DNA of 64,000 nt. Source: Heliocidaris tuberculata. Taxonomy: Eukaryota > Echinodermata > Echinoidea > Camarodonta > Echinometridae. Both the position numbers and the translations under genes were made by a program. The stretch lies in the NCBI GenBank assembly GCA_025618425.1, contig CM046842.1, positions 30,059,581 to 30,123,580 on the forward strand. Direction: 5' to 3'. This document shows, piece by piece, positions 24,872 to 36,400 of the stretch. Under the pieces are notes generated by a model. The model did no database searches, had not been told where the DNA came from, and saw nothing but the letters and a program-made list of their open reading frames with translations. Position 1 is the first letter of the stretch; each line of letters begins with the position of its first letter.

Positions 24872-24967
24872 AGCTGGTATCTTGCTTTGTAGATCTCTAT
24901 GTAATCTGTCTGTGAACCCTCGTAATAAACTGTTGCCTCCGGTCACGATCACATTGCTGAACAGAGC
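24872..24967 (-). CDS. ACTL6A: BAF53/ACTL6-like exon e
   Basis: This exon of 32 codons reads ALFSNVIVTGGNSLLRGF, then TDRLHRDLQSKIPA. It contains the VTGGN glycine loop that is part of the actin-family nucleotide-binding site, and matches BAF53 [26 protein letters not shown]. The acceptor is CCTGCAG and the donor GTAAGT; phase 0 on both sides. A tRNA-derived SINE lies immediately downstream in the intron (24531-24830), and the 1.35-kb pyrimidine minisatellite lies upstream of the acceptor. Confidence 0.95.
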
Positions 24968-25134
24968 CTGCAGGAGAAAGGGAAACATGACAAAAAGAAC
25001 ACAATTTCTTAGTGTATTATTTTTTACTCAGATTGCTTTATGTGACTTTCTGTGTTCGGTTAGAAAAGACTTCTTTTTGCAGCTACTGATCTGTTTCTAA
25101 CTCTCTCTCTTTCTCTCTCTATCTCCTTTTCTCT

Positions 25135-26490
25135 TTGTTTATTTCTCTTTATCTCTCTCTCTTTCTCTTTCCTCTCTCCCTCTCTCTCTCTCTCTCTCTA
25201 TCTCCTTTTCTCTTTGTTTATTTCTCTTTTTCTCTTTCCTCTCTCCCTCTCTCTCTCTCTCTCTCTCTATCTCCTTATCTTATTATTTCTCTTTTTCTCT
25301 CTCTTTCTCTTTCCTCTCTCCCTCTCTCTCTCTATATCTCCTTTTCTCTTTGTTTATTTCTCTTTTTCTCTCTCTCTTTCTCTTTCTCTCTATCTCCTTT
25401 TCTCTTTGTTTATTTCTCTTTTTCTCTCTCTCTTTCCTCTCTCCCTCTCTCTCTCTATATCTCCTTTTCTCTTTGTTTATTTCTTTTTCTCTCTCTCTTT
25501 CTCTTTTCTCTCTCTCTATCTCCTTTTCTCTTTGTTTATTTCTCTTTTTCTCTCTCTTTCCTCTCTCCCTCACTCTCTCTCTCTCTATCTCCTTTTCTCT
25601 TTGTTTATTTCTCTTTTTCTCTCTCTCTTTCTCTTTCTCTCTATCTCCTTTTCTCTTTATTTCTCTTTTTCTCTCTTTCTCTTTCCTCTCTCTCTCTCTC
25701 TCTATCTCCTTTTCTCTTTGTTTATTTCTCTTTTTCTCTTTCCTCTCTCCCTCTCTCTCTCTCTCTATTTCCTTATCTTATTATTTCTCTTTCTCTTTCC
25801 TCTCTCCCTCTCTCTCTCTATATCTCCTTTTCTCTTTGTTTATTTCTCTTTTTCTCTCTTTCTCTTTCCTCTCTCCCTCTCTCTCTCTCTATCTCCTTTT
25901 CTCTTTGTTTATTTCTCTCTTTCTCTCTCTCTTTCTCTTTTCTCTCTCTCTATCTCCTTTTCTCTTTGTTTATTTCTCTTTTTCTCTCTCTTTCTCTTTT
26001 CTCTCTCTCTATCTCCTTTTCTCTTTGTTTATTTCTCTTTTTCTCTCTCTTTCTCTTTCCTCTCTCCCTCTCTCTCTATCTCCTTTTCTCTTTGTTTATT
26101 TCTCTTTTTCTCTCTCTCTTTCTCTTTTCTCTCTCTCTATCTCCTTTTCTCTTTGTTTATTTCTCTTTTTCTCTCTTTCTCTTTCCTCTCTCCCTCTCTC
26201 TCTCTATCTCCTTTTCTCTTTGTTTATTTCTCTCTTTCTCTCTCTCTTTCTCTTTTCTCTCTCTCTATCTCCTTTTCTCTTTGTTTATTTCTCTTTTTCT
26301 CTCTCTTTCTCTTTCCTCTCTCCCTCTCTCTCTCTCTCTATCTCCTTTTCTCTTTGTTTATTTCTCTTTTTCTCTCTCTCTTTCTCTTTTCTCTCTCTCT
26401 ATCTCCTTTTCTCTTTGTTTATTTCTCTTTTTCTCTCTCTCTTTCTCTTTCCTCTCTCCCTCTCTCTCTCTCTTTCTTCTCATGAATATT
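25135..26490. repeat. Pyrimidine-only minisatellite, ~70-75 bp unit
   Basis: About 1.35 kb of almost pure C/T on the plus strand lies in the intron between BAF53 exons d and e. Units contain CTCCTTTTCTCTTTGTTTAT (the G and A here are the only regular exceptions), then TTCTCTTTTTCTCTC and a variable CT run. The long open frames here on both strands are low-complexity artefacts. The pre-mRNA of the host gene would carry it as a purine tract. Confidence 0.9.
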
Positions 26491-26638
26491 TCCTGTAGTA
26501 CCCTTGGTTTCTGTTAACTGTTATATCTCTGTCTGAATGCTTTCATGATTCTCTTCATTTGGGTGGGGTTGAATATTCTGGAAAACAGCGCTCCAAGATT
26601 TGCTTATGCAACAAATACAACAGGCTTTAATTCATTAA

Positions 26639-26893
26639 CCCTTTCAAGACAGGAAATATTTCAGGGCTAAATTGATCACATTTTGTTCTTCAAATTGGCA
26701 ACAACAATATGTTTCTTTTAGTGCTACATGCTTCTAATTAGCTGTAATGTCTTTGAAAACAATATACATGGTTAGGAATTTTGTTGAAAAGTTTCAAAAA
26801 TTGCCAATTTTGATAAAAAACAGGGATTTTGAATCTCTCAATGTGTTGCCAATTTGTTGCCAATTCAAGGATTTTAAAGCTCATTCGCCGTTA
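26639..26893 (+). mobile_element. CCCTTTC MITE, 3'-truncated copy
   Basis: It begins at TTAA-CCCTTTCAAGACAGGAAA and stops shortly after the middle motif GTTGCCAATT, which is locally duplicated here. It lies in the BAF53 intron upstream of exon e. Confidence 0.75.
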
Positions 26894-27062
26894 AACATGT
26901 AGGATTGGGGTTAGGGTTGTAACTGGGTTTTAGGTTCAGTCTTGGGTTAGGGCAAGGTAAAATGTTTGGTCCAGGATGGTATTTAGGATTTAGATTTAGC
27001 GCAGGACATTGTGGAGCAATGGTTAATGGAGCAGGTGTCGAAGCAGAAGAAGAATTGCTTAC

Positions 27063-27143
27063 CCCTCGTATGTCTACGTCACAGAGTCCTACACTGGTCG
27101 TCACAACGTGGCTCATACTCAGCATACTGTTCCCATCAGCACC
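27063..27143 (-). CDS. ACTL6A: BAF53/ACTL6-like exon d
   Basis: This exon of exactly 27 codons reads [16 protein letters not shown], then [11 protein letters not shown]. It matches the BAF53 segment [27 protein letters not shown]. The donor is GTAAGC. The acceptor ACAG is preceded on the coding strand by an uninterrupted run of nearly 30 T, an extreme polypyrimidine tract that in the plus strand is the poly-A at 27148-27178. It is phase 0 on both sides. Confidence 0.94.
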
Positions 27144-27144
27144 C

Positions 27145-27179
<35 letters not shown>

Positions 27180-27452
27180 ACATGTAAGTGATAATCATGA
27201 AAATAAAAGTGTGACAACACTAATACTATGTTCTCATTACAGGGATTGACACAAACAGGCTTCTGATGCACCCCCCCCCCCCAGAAAATAGACAAATGAT
27301 CCATTTTTTCTGGTTTGTTGAAAAATTTAAGTTTATCATTCTATTGTTCATCCAAACAATTTTCATGAATATTCATTTATATGTTACCGGTAATGAATGA
27401 ACAAAGAAAACCTGTAGAAAGGAGCTTTCTAAGCATGATGTTTTTTATAACC

Positions 27453-27593
27453 TGGGCCCTATTTCATAAAACATTTTATCAACAATTGCAACAGATCTAT
27501 GACAAATTTGCTCTCAGCCAATCAAATGTTCTGATTTCATTAGCTTATGAGACTTGTTATTGATGACAAGTTTTATGAAACAGGGCCCAGGTT
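27453..27593. mobile_element. GGGCCC hairpin MITE, intronic copy
   Basis: From CCTGGGCCCTATTTCATAAA to TTTATGAAACAGGGCCCAGG, in the BAF53 intron between exons c and d. It shares GACAAATTTGCTCTCAGCC with copies at 32246-32390 and 62.2-62.9 kb. Confidence 0.8.
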
Positions 27594-27933
27594 AAAAAAA
27601 ACTATCCTGGAGCAGATCCTTCAATTCAAATTGCATTCTTATATATTTCTGCTTGAATGTATTCCACTGTTTTGCATATTTCTTTATATCATAATTCCTG
27701 ATTTTCATGCTTTCATCTGTATCAATATTTGACAAAATGGATGAAAAATCAACGATTAAGTTTGACTTGGGTACTGAGCAGTGTTTTTCATGATATCTTT
27801 TATTTCCTTCATACTCCGTAACCATTCACCCATAGAATGAATATTGATTCAAGTTTTGGGGGTTTATTTTATAGACTAGCTGTACAGACATCATTTTTTT
27901 CAGCTGATGAGTCAAAGAGCTGTACGACTTTAA

Positions 27934-28330
27934 CCCTTTTGAGACAACTGACCACATTTTGTGGTTTTGCTAAATAACTTTTGATTAAGAGCTCTAAAAA
28001 ATATAACAGATGCATGAGTAGAAAGAGCAAAATTTTTTGCACACACTATGTCCATTTTTGTTTCATGGCCATATTGCATTTGATGCCAGGAATTTTTAAA
28101 ACAAGAATAAGCTTTAAAATCCTTAAATTGGCAACACATTGTGAGGTTCAAAATCATTGTTTTTCATCAAAATTGGCAATTATTCAACTTTTTAACAAAA
28201 TTTTTAACCATGTATATTGTTTTAAAAAACATCACACCTTATTAGAACCATATGTAACACTACAAGAAAAATATTATTGTTGCCAATTTGAAGAACAAAA
28301 TTTGATCAATTTAGCCCTGTCCTGAAGGGG
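27934..28330 (-). mobile_element. CCCTTTC MITE, intronic copy
   Basis: A complete minus-strand copy flanked by TTAA on both sides, in the BAF53 intron between exons c and d. It is followed by a poly-C run at 28405-28425. Confidence 0.85.
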
Positions 28331-28452
28331 TTAAAGTAAAGTCATGGACCACAAACTTGTGAATTTCCTAAAAATTGTCATCCATTTGTCAGAGACATTT
28401 TACAGCCCCCCCCCCCCCCCCCCCCAAGCTCATCATGAGCAATAAGATTTAC

Positions 28453-28567
28453 CTTAACTAGTGATGTGTCAAAGAGCTTTTCTGGGATGCGATACCTCTC
28501 AGCACCAAACTCCCTGTTGTACCCGTTCGGAAATTCATACACCTCGGCTGGTAACTGCTCTGCAGTC
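28453..28567 (-). CDS. ACTL6A: BAF53/ACTL6-like exon c
   Basis: This coding exon reads [18 protein letters not shown], then [19 protein letters not shown]. It aligns to the BAF53 stretch containing [22 protein letters not shown] and NVK, part of the actin fold. The acceptor is GTTACAG and the donor GTAAAT. With the two bases carried from exon b it gives exactly 39 codons and ends in phase 0. A decayed second copy of this exon lies about 0.6 kb upstream in the same intron (29130-29215). Confidence 0.95.
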
Positions 28568-29109
28568 CTGTAACAACCAAGGGAAAAGGAAAGTTTGTTA
28601 TTATCAAAGGTAATATTTAGTTTTGGTACTACCTCAAAAACTTTTTGTCAGATTTCTTTGAATTTTGTTGATAAATAGCAGGATACTAGCAATACTATGA
28701 TGGTGTGAAGATTTCACCTCCTGAAGTGAAATATTTTACAAATAAGAGGTCAAAAATGGGTCAGGGATATAAACTCCCAACAATGGCAGCATGCACTATA
28801 CACTTTAATGCATGCAAAAAGCTATGAGAATTATGTGTATTCCACAAACAGTGACACACATGCAACAGTCTCGGGGCTTCACGTGGAGAGCAATCGGGGT
28901 GGAAAGGTCCTAGCGTAGGGCAGTATGTTAGCATTCCTTACAGATATTTACACTAAAATTCGCCGGAAATCACTGATGGAATACCACATAATCTCGTACA
29001 AACCTCTTTTGATTCAAGGAGAACAACATGAGACTATAATGAACACATTTCTTTGCAATTTCCTTTTTGCTACCAAAACTGTCCATGAGCTTTGAGGGGT
29101 AACAGTCTG

Positions 29110-29215
29110 TAATTGATTTACATGATATTGGGACATTATGATAAGCATCTCTGCACCGAACGCACTGCTATACCTGAAGAGGAATTCATATGCCTTGGCT
29201 GGTAACTGTTCTGCA
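29110..29215 (-). pseudogene. Decayed duplicate of BAF53 exon c
   Basis: The minus strand reads PAEQLPAKAYEFLFRYSSAF, then GAEM, and resembles exon c ([17 protein letters not shown]...FGAER). The reading frame stays open and an 18-base in-frame deletion is present near the end. The donor position still reads GTAAAT, but the acceptor ACAG has become TATG. Adjacent pyrimidine-rich intron sequence is duplicated as well. It is probably not spliced. Confidence 0.75.
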
Positions 29216-29699
29216 GGCATATCAACAGAGGGAAAGGAGGGTTGTCTTTATTCAGGGGTAAAGCGTGGGTGACATTTGTCCGATAACGATAACGATGAGA
29301 TTATCAATTATAGGTACATCCTACTACATGGTGTGTACGTGTGAGTATGCTTGTGTCTGTTAATTGTAGGACAGCTCTAGGGTGTACCTTTAATGAAAAA
29401 TCTTGTTATTGTTTTTGAACAAATTGACCCACGCTAAGCAGTCTGCAATTGAAAGTGAATGTGATATAGGGAAATCATGTGTATTTGACACTGTAATCAC
29501 ACTTATAATTATCTCTGTTATCATTAGTGCATGTATCCCTGTAAAATGGTAATTCTAACTCCCTATAATATGATCATATCATCAACATACCAAGACTTGT
29601 TTCCTCCTGCTCCAATGTCGAAAGCAACACTGGCATTAGCAAAGTTACAACCAACACCATCATAAAAACCTCCACAACCACCACCAATATTTCAGGTAT

Positions 29700-29744
29700 C
29701 ACCATCAAAATCATCATCATCATCATCATCATCAGCATTATCAT

Positions 29745-29779
<35 letters not shown>

Positions 29780-29877
29780 TTATCATCACCACCACGATCA
29801 TCATCATCATCATCATCACCACCATCATCATCATCATCATCAGCATTATCATCACCACCACCATCATCATCATCATC

Positions 29878-29908
<31 letters not shown>

Positions 29909-30357
29909 GCATTATCATGACCACCACCATCATTATTATCATCAGACCTCCCAACTTGTCTAACTGAAAAATAGGGATGATTTTTGCTCAAAAATAGGAA
30001 AGAAACAGCATTTCCTATAGGATTGAGTAGTAAAATTATCAAGAAAAATAGGAAAATCATATCAAAACAAGAGCATGAAACGGTCAAAATTCAGATTCTT
30101 TCCTCCAAATTCAGAATGGTTGGGAGGTCTGCATCATCATCATCATCATCATCATCACCACCACCACCATCACCACCACCATCATCACCACCACCATCAT
30201 CATCATCGTCATCATCAGCATTATCATCATCAGGTATCACCATCGCTATCGCCATCTCCACCACAACTTCCATCATCATCATCACCACCACCACCATCGC
30301 CATCACCACTACCACCACCACCGATTCCATTACCACCAACCACCTCCACCACTAGCA
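29700..30357. repeat. ATC/ACC microsatellite split by a MITE
   Basis: ATC, ACC and CAT trinucleotide repeats fill 29700-29942 and 30132-30357 in the BAF53 intron between exons b and c, ending about 15 bp from the exon b donor. The middle is occupied by a 189-bp inverted-repeat element. Confidence 0.9.
29943..30131. mobile_element. MITE inserted in the ATC microsatellite
   Basis: The terminal inverted repeats are CAGACCTCCCAAC at the left and its complement GTTGGGAGGTCTG at the right. Flanking DNA is trinucleotide repeat on both sides, so the exact target duplication cannot be read. The CAG start fits an hAT-type MITE; this assignment is inference. Confidence 0.75.
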
Positions 30358-30370
30358 TCATACAACTTAC

Positions 30371-30519
30371 TCCTCATCATATGGCGAATCCATGACCTGC
30401 AATGTGGCAGCCTGAAAGTCCTGTATCAACAGCTTGCTCATGTAATTCTTCCATGACCTGGTAACGTTGGGAAGCTCCTTCTCCTTGTAATTTGCTGGTG
30501 CACCCTCTTTCACCGGTTC
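30371..30519 (-). CDS. ACTL6A: BAF53/ACTL6-like exon b
   Basis: This coding exon follows the giant intron. It reads [20 protein letters not shown], then [17 protein letters not shown] and ends MDSPYDE plus two bases. It aligns to the BAF53 segment EAVREGSPANW...LPQVTRSWHNYM...VIQDFQAS...STYDE. The acceptor is CCTCAG and the donor GTAAGT. It joins exon a in phase 0 (IASK-EPVKEG) with no residues missing, so the 33-kb gap is a single intron and not lost exons. The exon leaves phase 2 into exon c. The upstream intron holds a large ATC/ACC microsatellite field only tens of bases from the donor side. Confidence 0.94.
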
Positions 30520-30950
30520 CTGAGGTGAATAAACAATCAGAAAAAGAATATCTTTTTATCATTCTTCATTCTGCATCAACTGTATGTGCCTGGGAGGCCC
30601 CTCCAGGGCTGGTTGAACGACGCATGCTCTGCGGTACATATAATTCATAACACTAACCAAATTCCTGAATTTAACCCTTGACCTAAGACTGTACCTAAAC
30701 CTAAACCTAAAGTAAAACCCAAGCATATCCCTAACCCCAACCCTATATCTTACAATGAAAAAAAGCCTGGAGCAAATGTCGCTGAAGCATATGTCAAAGC
30801 ACCCTAGGGCCACCAAGGTTTTGGCCCATTGGATGAACCTTCAAGAGCTAAATTTTGACTTAAAACGCTTTATATCATTGAAAAAACGTTTGCTACTACA
30901 AAATTGAAGAATAGTTTCTGTTCATATGTTCGCTTTCTATTCATTCTTGT

Positions 30951-31373
30951 AGTGTACCAATCACCTGAAAAAATAATTTGTGTACAACTGGAAAGTATAA
31001 AATCAACCTCAAAGAACTTTATCTGGCATTCTATAGTTCAACAGCTAAGGAGTATGAAGGAAATAAATGATAACATGAGTTTGGTACGGCCCATACTCTT
31101 GAAAAAGTCACTGTTAATGAAAAAAGAGCCGTCAAATAACATTTCTGCCCATGGGTCATAGTGTGTTAAAATCTCTGAACACAATAGGTGGATTTTGAAG
31201 TAGCCCTCGTAAATGAAAATAAAATTTTTACACTGGTGCGTCGAGTAATCTAATTAAAATTGCAATATCTCTTTATAGAATTAACATTTGAAGCCCACAT
31301 TTTGAATATAGTATAACGACATCGATCCTCAAACATACAGAGCAAAATATATTTTTTTGTGATTGGTACCCTT
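30951..31373 (+). mobile_element. GTACC MITE, copy 3
   Basis: This runs from AGTGTACCAATCACCTGAA to TGTGATTGGTACCCT. It is longer than the others because of a divergent centre at about 31080-31250. It lies at the 3' end of the giant intron. Confidence 0.75.
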
Positions 31374-31615
31374 TAAGTATGCCTCAACGTTATTCTTGAA
31401 CATGATAAATTGGGCATGAATATCTTCCATTGACATATAAACAAACATATATGACAGAGGTAACTGTTATTCTTCTTGGATGAAAAGCGTAGGACTTCTT
31501 AATTTAAACACAGTGTTGAACATTAACAATCTAGGGTGGGATTCGCCACCCATGCTATGGAAGGGGTTAATCCATGTCCAAGTACATGTACCTAGGGACT
31601 CTGCTCCTAGTATAA

Positions 31616-32023
31616 CCCTTTCAGGACAGGAATTATTTAAGAGCTAAATTGATCACATTTTGTTCTTCAAATTGGCAACAATAATATTTTTCTTTTAGTG
31701 CTACATGGTTCAAATAAGGTGTAATGTCTTTGAAAACAATATACATGGTTAGAAATTTGTTGAATACTTGAAAGAAATTGCCAATTTTGATGAAAAACAA
31801 TGATTTTAAACCTCTCAATGTGTTGCCAATTTAAGGATCTCAAAGCTTATTCTTGTTTTAAAAATTCCTGGCATCAAACACAATATGGTCATGCAATAAA
31901 AATGGACATAGTGTGTGCAGAAAATTTTGCTCTTTCTACTCATGCATCTGGTATATTTTTTAGAGCTCTGGATCAAAAGTTATTGAGCCAAACCACAAAA
32001 TGTGGTCAATTGTCTTGAAAGGG
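31616..32023 (+). mobile_element. CCCTTTC MITE, copy in giant intron
   Basis: A complete copy with the usual ends CCCTTTCAGGACAGG and TGTCTTGAAAGGG; the flanks have drifted to ATAA. Used here as a reference for the TACATGTA comparison, because it reads GGAATTATTTAAG with no insertion. Confidence 0.85.
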
Positions 32024-32245
32024 ATAACAGATAGAAATGTGCAGGTGTTCAATTACATGGGGATTTCCCCTTTCTCTTAACAAAATGCGCAATGGGTTCT
32101 GAACTTACATACTAGGTTGTGACTCTCCCTGCACAGGAGGTCTTCATTTATTTGAAAATAGGATCGCAATGTATCTATTTCAGAGAAGTGATTTTAATTC
32201 TCACACTATTTTTGAGTAACATCTTTTCTTTGGTGTTTGCACAGG

Positions 32246-32390
32246 GCCCTGTGTCATAAAACTTGTTATCAATAACTGCTCCATTTCTATGACAAATTTG
32301 CTCTCGGCCAATCATATTCAAGGATTTCAGTAGCTTACAACAATTATTGTAACTTTTTATTCATATCAAGTTTTATGAAACAGGGTTCTG
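32246..32390. mobile_element. GGGCCC hairpin MITE, giant-intron copy
   Basis: From GGGCCCTGTGTCATAAAACT to CAAGTTTTATGAAACAGGG, including ATGACAAATTTGCTCTCGGC. It lies between two CCCTTTC MITEs. Confidence 0.75.
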
Positions 32391-32607
32391 ATGTCTCCTG
32401 CTCACCGAACCCCCTAAGTACAGTATAGTCCTTAACCAATGACATGCCATAAGGTCAGATCTTGACAGTTAAAATATGGCCCTGAAATAAAGATAAAATC
32501 ATTTTTTTAGAATATCATCCCAGTTTTTAATTTTAACTGAAAATATTCATTCACCTTCACACCTTCATACATGTACATACAAAAATTAATGTATTGCTGG
32601 CTTTTAA

Positions 32608-33309
32608 CCTTTCATGACAGGAAATATTTAAAAGATAAATCAATCACTTTTTGTTCTTCAAATCTGCAACAACATTTTCTTTTAGTGCTACCTGGGGGTG
32701 TTTCATAAAGCTGTTCGTAAAGTTACGCATGACTTTACTAACGACTTGAATATGAAGTGCCAGATAGGATACTCAAAGTTTTTCCTGATGTTTTATCAAA
32801 GTGTGACTGTATTTCCAATAACCTCAATTAAATCATGGCAAAAAATATACTTTGCATTAAAAATGTTTGTTATAATAAGAATGTTAATCTACATCAGCAC
32901 AGTTCAACTTTAGTTGATGCCGTTAAAAATGATTGAGTATCCCATTTAGCTTGTCATATTTAAGTCATGCGTAACTTTACGAACAGCTTTATGAAAAGCT
33001 AATAAAATGTAGTGTCTTTGAAAACAATATTCTTGGTTAGGAACTTTGTTGAAAAGTTGAAAATATGGCAAATTTTGATTAAAAATCACTAATTTTGAAT
33101 CTGTCAGTGTGTTGCCAATTTAAGGATTTTGAAGGTTATTCTCATTTAAAAATACTGGCATCAAATGTAATATGGTCATGGAACAAATATGGATCAGTGT
33201 GTGCAGTGGTTGTTGCTCCTTCTACTCATGCATCTGGTATATTTTTTTGAACTCTGAATCGAAAGTTATTGGGCCAAACCACAAAATGTGGAACGTTGTC
33301 GCGAAAGGG
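32608..33309 (+). mobile_element. CCCTTTC MITE carrying a nested MITE
   Basis: The two halves (32608-32694 and about 32998-33309) make one CCCTTTC element. A separate inverted-repeat element has landed in its GTGCTAC region. Confidence 0.8.
32695..32997. mobile_element. Nested TTTCATAAAGCTGTTCG hairpin MITE
   Basis: The terminal inverted repeats are TTTCATAAAGCTGTTCGTAA, continuing to GTTACGCATGACTT, with a matching right end AAGTCATGCGTAACTTTACG, then AACAGCTTTATGAAA. The interior is AT-rich and non-coding. Confidence 0.85.
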
Positions 33310-33479
33310 CGCACCATGAACTACATGTAATTGACAGTACAAAGTTCTGCTTTCTATAACCCATTAACTCACGAAAACCACTTAATTACTTATTGAAACC
33401 ACACTTATGACAAGAAAAGTAAACAATAATTGATCCTTAAAGACAAGGGCAGTTTATGAGCTTTCTCATTCCTTTTATT

Positions 33480-36400
33480 CTCTAACATGAAAAGGAATAC
33501 TCTTGCAATGCTCTCCTAGTACTTGAAATAATGGACCTAATTTTTATGAAAAATCTTGGTGTGGTCCCACATATATACCCAAATGTTGAGTGCTTTTCAG
33601 CACGTTTAATTGTCATCAAGATTTAGTCAGTTTGATCACTGTAATCTATACCAAAACCTCAAAATAGTAATTATTCCTACATGTACTTACTATATAATAA
33701 TCCAATCAATATACAGTGTACTTTATATAACAGGGCTTCATGTATCTGACTTTTAAACGAACATTATATGCAGAACTGTTTACATTTCTGAAAAACGTTT
33801 CAACTATTTAAAACCAAAAAAAACCTCCTCAGATCTTTCCAAAATTGCTAGAATTTCACATTTTACACCAATGAAATCTCCTTTCAATATTTTCATATTC
33901 CCTTGAAATTAGTTTGATTTAGCTGTAAACTAAAACTAAAAAGAGATATTATTGGTTCTTTCTGTGCTCCGAAAGACCGAGTTCTTCACTGATCTCAAAC
34001 TAGAAAAACTAACATCAACAGATGCATGTGGGACTGGGTGAAAATTTGGCGAGATTTGGAGAAAAATTCATATTTTTCCACTGTAAAGTTTCATTGAATA
34101 TATAAACAGGAATCACCTGACTATTGCTTGAAATCAAATTTAAAGTGACAGGGAGTACTGACATGTAGCATACTGTAAAACCATTTAACATTTGCGAATT
34201 ACGCACATGCTTTAGACTTGCGAAGGTATCATGACATATTATTGAATCACAACAGACACAACACCGATTTTTGGGCAATTAGCGAAAGTTTCTTGCTGTC
34301 AAAATTGCTGTCGTTTAGAAATCGCAAAATCTACAGAATGATATGGTATAATATAGTATGGTATACTGTATGTGGTTGTGAAAGAATCTGATACATTTTT
34401 CTAAAATTTGATTGGTCTATTGATTAGTAAATATGAAATAAATTTGTATCAGGATGGTTTGGCTGTACAAATAATGAAAAGAACAGCATACATACAGGGG
34501 TTTAAAACAAAACAGGAAAGCAGCTCTACTTTGAGCACTTAAGAAATACCGGGTTTTACAAAAGTGAAACACGTACATGTACTTCACAGTCAGATAAATA
34601 CATACTTAAAATAAATTTTGGTTTACAAAAAAAGTGCTGGTTGTGATCTACTTGTACACTTCCTGTATAGAGATCATAATTGGTAATGAATTGCAGAGCT
34701 AGAAAAATAAATTTAAAGAGGATAAGAACTAATAAATAGTAATGAGCAAAGTCAGTTGAAATCATAACAAATTTGGCTAACAGCCATTATACTCAACTCT
34801 CAGCAAACACAAATCAAGATCTGTGATTTGATTAAATTGCAAATGCAAACTCTCTGACTTCTGAGGTATCCCAACAGTACATAAAGTTAGACAGCAAATG
34901 TGATGGACTGTTATAAGCTGATTTTATGATGGTTTCGAATCCACTTCTTAGCATTTCTTCCACAAACTTTTTGTCACATTAGCTTATCCTTGACATTGCA
35001 CTTCACAGTCGAAGAGGAAAGGAAGCTTGATTAGTGACCGCTCAGAAAGGACAAAATATCTCACCACAGGAACTGCTTGATTAGGATTACCATATATGCC
35101 TTGTGAGATCTATTGTACATGGAAGTTGATTTGGGTCATCTCTTTACAAATGCTGAACTTTAATAATGACGATATAAATCGCCTACTTTAAATAACACAC
35201 AACTATAAGTCTTGATACTGAAAGGTGTAGGTCATTTGCCAGAGTTATGAGCGGAAGCAGTTCTTGAGCGAATTTATCTACTCCTCAATGTACACGTAAC
35301 TTCGCATATTATTAAGCCATGCACAAATCATCAAGATATCTTCCATTAGAGATAAGGAGTTTGTTCCACAAAACCTATGATCTGAAGTCTTTCTTGCACC
35401 TGACTAACTGGCATATCAAAGCCTTCTGAAATCCACCAAGAGACATTTGCGTATTTTTTCAATAAGAGACGTGGAGTTTGTGACAAAGCAGCTATGATCT
35501 AAAGTCCTTCTTGCTTAAGACCTGCTTACAAAGGATTAAGCCTTTTGCTTTTGCTTTTAGAGGTGTGTCCTCCAACTATGTATGTACCACATTAGTGTAT
35601 ATTTTGTCATATATTTTGTTCAAAATACATGTACATTATTTTGCTCATTTATTACTTTGTATATTGAAAAGTTGGAAATAAACGTCTTTAAATTGAATTG
35701 AATTGAATTGAAAATCATCACAAGACAGTAGAACATTTATCATTCAAAATGCTGAGACTGACATAAAACAGCTATGACTTGAAGTACTTCTTGGACATTA
35801 CTAAATTGGATATTCGATAAAGACTTTTGAAAATCATCGGGACAGTCACAAACTTTCCCCTTGAGATTGTCAAATAAGAGGCCTACGAGACTGAGGTGTA
35901 ATCTTTTAGGACATAAGAAATCTTTACTCCATTAGTGACACTACAGTAATCACCAATCACCATGTCTAGTTCAAAGGCATCAAGGGTCCTTCTTTGCCTG
36001 TCGATTGTATGTGTAATGTCCTTGCTCTCCAGGGCAGTGCTTGCAAAAAGAGTACCAGGTACCCGGAGCACTGTGTCGCCAAGTGGATGTCAGCTGAGGA
36101 ATACAAGCCTTGGAACCAAAGCCACCTGTACTCATCTGAATCTCAAGTCTGTTCCTCAAGATCTTCCAAGGAACACAGTAACACTTGATCTCTCCTTCAA
36201 CAAGATAACAACCCTGTACAATGAGTCTTTTACCCATCTTCCAGACATCATTACCTTAGGGCTTACAAACAATATTCTCGTGAAGATAGAAAACAGCACC
36301 TTTGCACCTCTGGTTTATCTCAGAGAATTATCCCTAAGCAAAAACAGATTAGTTTCTCTTCCATCAGGTTTGTTTGGGGTGAATCGTCTCCTCTCTACAC

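Noticed and set aside
25135..26517. Open reading frames of 380-460 codons in all three plus frames
   Set aside because: Pure CT minisatellite reads as Leu/Ser/Phe in every frame; no protein-like composition, and it lies in a BAF53 intron.
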